A stretch of 44,047 nt of DNA from a virus, in the IMG/VR virus record IMGVR_UViG_3300045141_000167, positions 1 through 44,047 of that record. One strand, written 5' to 3'. Position 1 is the stretch's first letter. Each line of letters starts with the position of its first letter. Positions 39,103-44,047 of this stretch are shown here, one piece after another. The notes beneath the pieces are model-generated. The model had not been told where the DNA came from and made no database searches. It worked only from the letters and a program-made list of their open reading frames with translations. The position numbers and the translations under genes were made by a program.

Positions 39103-39384
39103 CTATTCCTTTCGGTTGACGACTTCCAGCACCATTCGAAATAACGGGAGAGTTTTCGCAACACGTTCGACCAAAGCAATAATAGTCGGATCAACGTGTG
39201 GCAAAATCATCTGGGCATGGGGTAACATCGCTTGGATATGCGGCAATACCACCTGTACACGCGGCCAAATCACCTGAATGTCGGCTATGATATGCAATAG
39301 CTCGGGCTTTGCCGCCTCGATCTGCGCGATTTGTTCATCGCTAAAACCTTCGATGCGAAGGCCCATATTCTCGATGAACGACAT
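39103..39384 (-). CDS. Pro/His repeat helical protein, 93 aa
   Basis: It has a short imperfect repeat of about 7-8 residues, visible as VVLPHIQ, AMLPHAQ and MILPHVD (about residues 45-66), within a helical protein beginning MSFIENMGLRIEGFSDEQIA. Function unknown. Confidence 0.62.
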   Translation of the reverse strand: MSFIENMGLRIEGFSDEQIAQIEAAKPELLHIIADIQVIWPRVQVVLPHIQAMLPHAQMILPHVDPTIIALVERVAKTLPLFRMVLEVVNRKE

Positions 39385-39398
39385 CAGCTAATCTCCGA

Positions 39399-39563
39399 TT
39401 ACGGCGCCACCGATAGGTTATCGGGGTCAAGCGCCTTTAGTTCATCTATTGCTTGCTGGATCAGAGATTTCAGAATGTTATCGTCAGCTACATTCCAGTA
39501 GGAGCGAAGCAGACCTATAATCTCTTGGGCCAGTCCAAGCCTTACAGATACGGTATTGACCAT
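39399..39563 (-). CDS. Small helical protein, 54 aa
   Basis: The ATG at 39563 overlaps the lipoprotein stop (TGATG). It starts MVNTVSVRLGLAQEIIGLLR. No known family. Confidence 0.6.
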   Translation of the reverse strand: MVNTVSVRLGLAQEIIGLLRSYWNVADDNILKSLIQQAIDELKALDPDNLSVAP

Positions 39564-39760
39564 CAGTTAAAACCCATAGGAAAGCGTTGCCGGTAGATGC
39601 GCTCGTAACGTGCGCACTGGGAATTTCCATAGTGCGACCGGCACCATTCGCGATGTTGTTCAAGGCCAACGCCAGCGGCGCCTGCGGCCAGACCAATGCC
39701 CAGACTGACACAACCGCCGAGCGGCATAGTTAGAACGATGAAAAGAGCCAGGATTTTCAT
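39563..39760 (-). CDS. Small lipoprotein, 65 aa
   Basis: Residues 1-17 (MKILALFIVLTMPLGGC) form a lipoprotein signal with lipobox LGG-C17. The mature part has HREWCRSHYGNSQC. It overlaps the holin-like gene. It might be the outer-membrane spanin, but no inner spanin partner is evident. Confidence 0.65.
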   Translation of the reverse strand: MKILALFIVLTMPLGGCVSLGIGLAAGAAGVGLEQHREWCRSHYGNSQCARYERIYRQRFPMGFN

Positions 39761-40059
39761 TGTGCAATCACCTTTGGACCAGCGGCATCGGCCATTGCCG
39801 GCGACGTGGTTATGATAGCCTTGACCTCGGGAATAGCTGCGGCGCTGGCAAGCCGGCTTTGGTTAGTGCTCGCCAGTCCGTTCAATGCTGTCAGGAATGA
39901 CGATCCAACAACAGAAATAACGCCGCACCATGCAGTAACCGGCTTTATCAGATACTCAGGAATGGCATCGGTAAGAACTAGCGTTCCGCTGGTAATACAT
40001 ATCGCGGTAGTAACAAATATGCCAATCCAGAAGCGTAGCGTCGGGTCAATGTGCGGCAT
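39757..40059 (-). CDS. Holin-like membrane protein, 100 aa
   Basis: Two hydrophobic helices (about residues 9-29 and 40-60) follow a short MPHIDPTLRF start, with a hydrophilic tail. Position directly after endolysin and hydrolase fits a holin. The assignment is topological. Confidence 0.6.
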   Translation of the reverse strand: MPHIDPTLRFWIGIFVTTAICITSGTLVLTDAIPEYLIKPVTAWCGVISVVGSSFLTALNGLASTNQSRLASAAAIPEVKAIITTSPAMADAAGPKVIAQ

Positions 40060-40591
40060 TAGCGACCCCTATGAGATCCCTGATCTCGTTAAACATTATC
40101 GTTTGAGAATAACCCCAATCATCGGGGTGAGCGCCCCGGTGCTGCGTGACCAAAAGTTTGGTCGCGGAATTGTGCGTGATAATATATTGAGCCTGTCCCA
40201 ATCCCATCGTGTCGAGCCAGTAGGGATCGTAGATGCAGTGAGCACGAGTCACGTTTCCGGGAACGGTGATATAGCCGTTGGATTGTCGTTTATCGTCCAT
40301 TGAGGGTTGGAAGCCTCCGACAAAATCGACCATGTGCCCAGCCTTATTGTCGCCGTCCAAGTCACCGGCATATTGGGCTGCGCTGCCAGCCCCCAGACTG
40401 TCGCCGCATAAGCCGCGAAACCCCTTAAATCCATTTAGGAAATTATAGACCTGCTCGCGAGAGTTCCAACTCACTAGGATGACCGTAGCGCCGATCGCCT
40501 CCAGTCGCGTTCTGAGCTGTGGCATCCCCCATGTCGTTTCCGTCAGCGGAAACCCCATGCCGCCCATCAAAGCAATTCGCGCATTACTCAT
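40046..40591 (-). CDS. Serine hydrolase (lipase-like), 181 aa
   Basis: The ATG at 40591 overlaps the endolysin stop (ATGA). Residues 61-68 (LCGDSLGA) hold the G-x-S-x-G nucleophile elbow (S65); a later YDPYW Asp and an HRGAHPDDWG His could complete the triad. It may cut an ester in the outer envelope or be an accessory lysis enzyme. Confidence 0.72.
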   Translation of the reverse strand: MSNARIALMGGMGFPLTETTWGMPQLRTRLEAIGATVILVSWNSREQVYNFLNGFKGFRGLCGDSLGAGSAAQYAGDLDGDNKAGHMVDFVGGFQPSMDDKRQSNGYITVPGNVTRAHCIYDPYWLDTMGLGQAQYIITHNSATKLLVTQHRGAHPDDWGYSQTIMFNEIRDLIGVANAAH

Positions 40592-41241
40592 ACCGAGATC
40601 TCCCATTGAGCGATTAGTTTTTTAATCTCGGCAATGAACGAGTCGCACGGTTTGTTTTCCACAACAACAGGAGCAGGCGTTACCATTGAAAAACCCTTGC
40701 CGATTTCATCATCGAGCTCAGCAATAGCGCGGGCAATTATCACGCAGCCTAGTTGCGCATCCCAAGTGCCTCGAGACCACACCCCATCGGCAATATATTT
40801 GCCACCTTGATATATCGTAGTGCCACTCCACACATATCCGCTTGGGTGGCCGTGATTGCGCGGTCCAAAGCCATTCCACAATTCCCACTGATAGCAGGCG
40901 CGCTGCCAACTCCACTCGGATACGTCGGTGATGTGATCGAGCTTGAGTGCGTCCGCCGCCCCAGCTTCCCAATTCGAGAATGGTCCACGATTCTTCGGCA
41001 CTAGCGTCGTAGGACGATGCAGCGATTGTCCGTTCCCGAGGTAGGTATCAAATGATGGGTTTTCGCGCTCGAATACCGGCATTACCCACAATGCCGGAAC
41101 ACCGGAAATACTTTGCAACGCCAAAAATCTATCGCGATGCATAAGAAGTCTTTTTGCAACCGCGATAGCCTCGCTTGAGCGAGTTGGATTTGCCGCAGCA
41201 AGATTAGCTTTGTATTCCGGTTCTAGTTGGTCGAAGTTCAT
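40588..41241 (-). CDS. Endolysin (lysozyme family), 217 aa
   Basis: The core FERENPSFDTYLGNGQSLHR, TTLVPKNRGPFSNWEAGAAD, YQWELWNGFGPRNHGHPSGY and GKYIADGVWS matches phage lysozyme-family proteins with the T(L/H)VP.(N/G)RGPF signature. It cleaves peptidoglycan at lysis. It overlaps the next gene by ATGA, indicating coupled translation with the hydrolase. Confidence 0.85.
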   Translation of the reverse strand: MNFDQLEPEYKANLAAANPTRSSEAIAVAKRLLMHRDRFLALQSISGVPALWVMPVFERENPSFDTYLGNGQSLHRPTTLVPKNRGPFSNWEAGAADALKLDHITDVSEWSWQRACYQWELWNGFGPRNHGHPSGYVWSGTTIYQGGKYIADGVWSRGTWDAQLGCVIIARAIAELDDEIGKGFSMVTPAPVVVENKPCDSFIAEIKKLIAQWEISV

Positions 41242-42719
41242 GCCATTATTTCCTCGATGGTCATGAACCCTTGTCCTGTAAATCCTCCACCGCCGACAAT
41301 GGCACCTAAAAATGTGTTGGAATTTCCCGAGTTCGTAGTTCCGTTTTCACCGTAGAGGCCATACTGGGTGGGCGGCCAATTAGCGGAAGTCGGTGCGTCA
41401 AATGCCTGGCAAAATACCGCCCCTCCTGCAACTGTACTTCCATTTCCTGTAATAGCGGAAACCGAGCCGACGCCAACGGCCCCGGTATTTCTGAAAATCT
41501 GGAATGTCGGACTAACTTGGTTTCCGATAGAAATAAATCCAGAGGCTGTAATCCTGAATGGATTGGCGTTGCTTGTCGTCGTGACTGCCTGAGCTAACGC
41601 GGTAGCAATCGGGGTGCCAGCGTTAATTACTGTGGTTGTTGTTGTGGTAAGGGGAATATTCTGTACCACATCGCCCGGCTTTTTAACGCCAGGGCCGAAT
41701 AGCTGCACAGTGGTTGGTGCAATATTGTAGGTCCCGGCGGTAGCAAGTCCGGCAGAATATTCCAAGAATCCGGCGTGGCGGAATGCCTTGTTAGCAAGGG
41801 AAACACCATTCGGTGTATAAAAAACACCCGATGAAGTCGCTGCCGCGCTAATCCCGGTGGTTGATTGAAGCGTGGATTCGTTCGATGCCTTAAGTGTTGG
41901 TACGGTCGCCCCAGCGCCTGAATGCCACAGCGCCATGACCACGGTGCCGGCATTGTCAAAAAAATCAATCCAGAACCGGAATGGCACGCTATTTTGCGTG
42001 CCAAGCGTGGCACCTACCGCGTTGGTGCTTATGTTCAGTGCCGCGGTCAGCGTCCGCCATACCGGAGCGCCGCTTGCCAGAGTCGTGCTACGAAACGGGA
42101 TCAGCACCGGGTCGCCGGAGCTCGGGTCGTTTCCGGCTCCGGTCTTGACTGAAACGGTCAGAATATTAGAGGCAACCGAGGCTGTAAGCTGCAGATTGAT
42201 CGGCTCGGTGAATCCCCAGTTTGCGCCGCTCGTGGTGATCTGCGGCGCCCTCAGTCCGTAAGTAAACCAGTTCGTACCGTCTGTCTTGAGTATGCAGCCG
42301 GAGCCGGCCCCAATGACCTGCGTGGCAGACCCGTCAATAGTCTGACTGCCGCTACCATCGAGCGTAATCGTTCCGGTCGATTGATTGTTGACCGCGAAGG
42401 AAAACGGCGCATTCACAACCGTGGCATCGGGAGTTGTGATGATAATTCCCGCCACGGTAGCCTTGATAAGCCGGCCCTGGTCGGCCGCGGTGGCGTTGTA
42501 ATTTACGCCGGTCGATACGACCGTAGCGCCGTCCAATGTTTTCCCGAATGCCGCCGTAATATTGCCATCAACGGCAACATCAAATGTATTGAGCGGGTCA
42601 CCGATCTTGGTCTTGACATCAGACCAGCGTTGTAGATTGGTCGATACGGTCGTGCCGTCATCGGGTGGCGGATTGGCGTTGTAGCCAGATACCGACGTGC
42701 CCGGATACAGGTTTGCCAG
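41238..42719 (-). CDS. Tail fibre protein with probable CTG start, 493 aa
   Basis: The longest conventional-start frame begins at a TTG at 42536, but the frame stays open to CTG at 42719, which has AGGAG six bases upstream; just before it is a TAG. From CTG the protein reads (M)ANLYPGTSVSGYNANPPPDD, an N-terminus I know from phage tail proteins of this group (VSGYN..PPPDDG, then KTKIGDPLNTF). The rest is Thr/Ser/Gly-rich with a coat-spanning beta repeat. So the conventional start misses 61 residues. Confidence 0.8.
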   Translation of the reverse strand: MANLYPGTSVSGYNANPPPDDGTTVSTNLQRWSDVKTKIGDPLNTFDVAVDGNITAAFGKTLDGATVVSTGVNYNATAADQGRLIKATVAGIIITTPDATVVNAPFSFAVNNQSTGTITLDGSGSQTIDGSATQVIGAGSGCILKTDGTNWFTYGLRAPQITTSGANWGFTEPINLQLTASVASNILTVSVKTGAGNDPSSGDPVLIPFRSTTLASGAPVWRTLTAALNISTNAVGATLGTQNSVPFRFWIDFFDNAGTVVMALWHSGAGATVPTLKASNESTLQSTTGISAAATSSGVFYTPNGVSLANKAFRHAGFLEYSAGLATAGTYNIAPTTVQLFGPGVKKPGDVVQNIPLTTTTTTVINAGTPIATALAQAVTTTSNANPFRITASGFISIGNQVSPTFQIFRNTGAVGVGSVSAITGNGSTVAGGAVFCQAFDAPTSANWPPTQYGLYGENGTTNSGNSNTFLGAIVGGGGFTGQGFMTIEEIMA

Positions 42720-42730
42720 GGGAGGCTCCT

Positions 42731-42835
42731 ATGGAGTGGGGAATGCTGATTATTCTTCTCGCGCTGGCCTATGCTTTAGACCGACGCTTTGAAGAACTAG
42801 AAAACCGGAAAACTAGAGACTTCCTGGAGGATTAG
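42731..42835 (+). CDS. Small membrane protein on the opposite strand, 34 aa
   Basis: A GGGGAGG SD lies five bases before ATG. The product MEWGMLIILLALAYALDRRF has one helix and a charged tail. It fills the gap between two minus-strand genes and overlaps the end of one by 23 nt. Its SD and that of the divergent fibre gene share the same 12 bases. It may be a real short protein. Confidence 0.45.
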   Translation: MEWGMLIILLALAYALDRRFEELENRKTRDFLED

Positions 42836-44047
42836 TGTCGCCCTGCAAAAATGGCGATGCTCCTATTAGTCCCGGTCTTTGCGCCGCTTGAGCGGTGTCG
42901 GATAAAACGCCAGACCTTAGTTCTTTTCGTTTCTTCAAATAGTCCACTACGGGCTTTCCGCCTCTGACCATTTCTCGAAGCTGATCTGCCGCACGAGTCC
43001 TTGTTTTGTTTGCCGCATATCGTGCCACCGCACCAACAGCCGGAATAGCGAGCAATGGGGCAAGTGTAGGGTCCTGAAACGCCTTAAATGCAATTTCTCC
43101 GGTTAAAACTCCACCGAAGAACCCAGCAACCGGAGAGAATTTTCCCAATTTAGTCATAAGGTTTTGTAAGTTACCACCGCGGACAACATCTTTGATAGCC
43201 GCCTGCTCGTCAGGACTGAATTTTCTTAATCTATTTGGGTTATTTGCCAGCGACTTGAATTGATTGCGGATCGCATTTTCAAAACCAGATGCGCTATAAT
43301 TTCCCGCACTGTTGGCAGCCTTCTCAAACATCTGGTCGATCTGGTCCGACTTCGCGTGACGCGCCCATAACTGTCTTGCACTTTTTATAGCGTCCACAGC
43401 AACTTTACCGCCGTCCTTCGATAATGCAACTTGTTCATGAGCAGAGTGAAGATTTGCAACCTCTGCAAGCTTAGATGCTTCAGTTCTGTTTAAGAATCTC
43501 CCCTCCGATGTGACAAAACCATTGATGCTGTTGACTGACGTAACATTTTCCTTGCCCAATGATTTTTCCGCGGCCTCTTGAGCATCACTATGAATAGCTC
43601 CCTTAAAAATCTTGCTTCCCTGAGGGGTAATTACCTCGACAGCCGCACCAGATACCCTTTCAGGACTTGACGTAAATTCTTTTTCCGAAAGTCGGTCTAT
43701 AAAATCATCCATCTTTCCAGTTATAATCCTAGCAATTCTTCTTTCGTTGGCATCTATTGACTTTGCTGCTCCACCTGCAACTTGTCGAAGAATGTCCAAC
43801 TCAGACAGTGTTGGAGAAGCACCTTCCTCTATTTCTGATTGCAACCTTCTAAGCGCTGCCGCAGCCTTGGGCTGTATGTCTTTATCAAATCCAGCCTTCT
43901 TAACTTGTGGAACAATTTCCGAAACCATTTGATGAAACGTATCTGCCTTTATTTTTACGCCAGACTGATCAGCAATCTTATATGCTGCCTGACTAGCTGC
44001 TTTTAATTCGGCGGTGCTTTCAATGGATGGCTTAGCAAGATCGCGCA
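42813..44047 (-). CDS. Ejection protein, C-terminal part (continues at 536)
   Basis: This is residues ~136-547 of the junction-spanning ejection protein as printed here (127 nt are duplicated from 1-127). The segment contains long amphipathic helices (for example SEIVPQVKKAGFDKDIQPKA) and a hydrophobic patch near the C-terminus (about residues 440-490 of the full protein, including VAGFFGGVLTGEIAFKAF). It ends with a flexible Gly/Pro tail. The hydrophobic segment would suit membrane insertion during DNA entry. Confidence 0.85.
   Translation of the reverse strand, partial: RDLAKPSIESTAELKAASQAAYKIADQSGVKIKADTFHQMVSEIVPQVKKAGFDKDIQPKAAAALRRLQSEIEEGASPTLSELDILRQVAGGAAKSIDANERRIARIITGKMDDFIDRLSEKEFTSSPERVSGAAVEVITPQGSKIFKGAIHSDAQEAAEKSLGKENVTSVNSINGFVTSEGRFLNRTEASKLAEVANLHSAHEQVALSKDGGKVAVDAIKSARQLWARHAKSDQIDQMFEKAANSAGNYSASGFENAIRNQFKSLANNPNRLRKFSPDEQAAIKDVVRGGNLQNLMTKLGKFSPVAGFFGGVLTGEIAFKAFQDPTLAPLLAIPAVGAVARYAANKTRTRAADQLREMVRGGKPVVDYLKKRKELRSGVLSDTAQAAQRPGLIGASPFLQGDTNPPGSL

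Noticed and set aside
1-44047. tRNA genes
   Set aside because: I saw no cloverleaf with an intact T-arm; a tRNAscan run would be needed for certainty.

Overview
The window is one complete circular bacteriophage genome. The last 127 bases (43921-44047) repeat bases 1-127 exactly, so the unit genome is 43,920 bp. The arbitrary cut falls inside an ejection-protein gene whose reading frame becomes continuous (547 codons) when the ends are joined. The virion set is that of a short-tailed (podovirus-like) phage: large terminase, portal, scaffold, N4-gp56-type coat protein, adaptor, stopper, ejection proteins, no tape measure and no sheath. A GcrA homologue and an alphaproteobacterial style of repressor N-terminus point to an alphaproteobacterial host, probably in the Hyphomicrobiales; this is an inference from protein families, not a measured match.

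Layout. (1) 32.0-37.7 kb, plus strand: a divergent pair of helix-turn-helix genes with ATGCA/TGCAT operators, then early genes (Gp157-like, a likely ssDNA-binding protein, a DPPW methyltransferase, an HNH-like protein, an AlpA-like regulator), then a train of very small coiled-coil and one-helix membrane proteins separated by a repeated gene-junction element. (2) 31.8-27.8 kb, minus: RusA-like resolvase, GcrA-like regulator, small unknowns, a membrane protein, a repeat protein interrupted by two 1-nt frameshifts, and an ATP-grasp protein. (3) 26.4-27.8 kb, plus: a short operon of unknown small proteins, each start marked by a copy of AACCGCGAGG. (4) 26.3-10.2 kb, minus: small terminase, exported and tail-associated proteins, a beta-helix spike, LamG proteins, a Trp-rich repeat protein, a glycosyltransferase-like protein and, 14 kb from the small subunit, the large terminase. 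(5) 10.2-0 kb and across the junction to 42.8 kb, minus: head, connector and ejection genes. (6) 42.7-37.7 kb, minus: a tail fibre with a probable CTG start, endolysin, serine hydrolase, holin-like and lipoprotein genes.

The strongest unusual feature is a 236-nt ORF-less group I intron (subgroup IA) inside the major capsid gene at 6643-6878. All four conserved core elements P, Q, R and S, the P1 helix with a U.G pair at the 5' splice site, and an exact in-frame splice can be read directly. The second is the use of two unrelated families of repeated gene-junction elements that place Shine-Dalgarno sequences before small genes. In the second family the element also encodes a shared C-terminal tail (ALANEQE...).

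Regulation and lifestyle. The phage looks temperate or descended from one: it has a cI/cro-like divergent pair, operators over the early promoter, and a probably leaderless repressor-type transcript. I recognise no integrase, helicase, primase, polymerase or replication initiator, so replication and prophage maintenance are unexplained.
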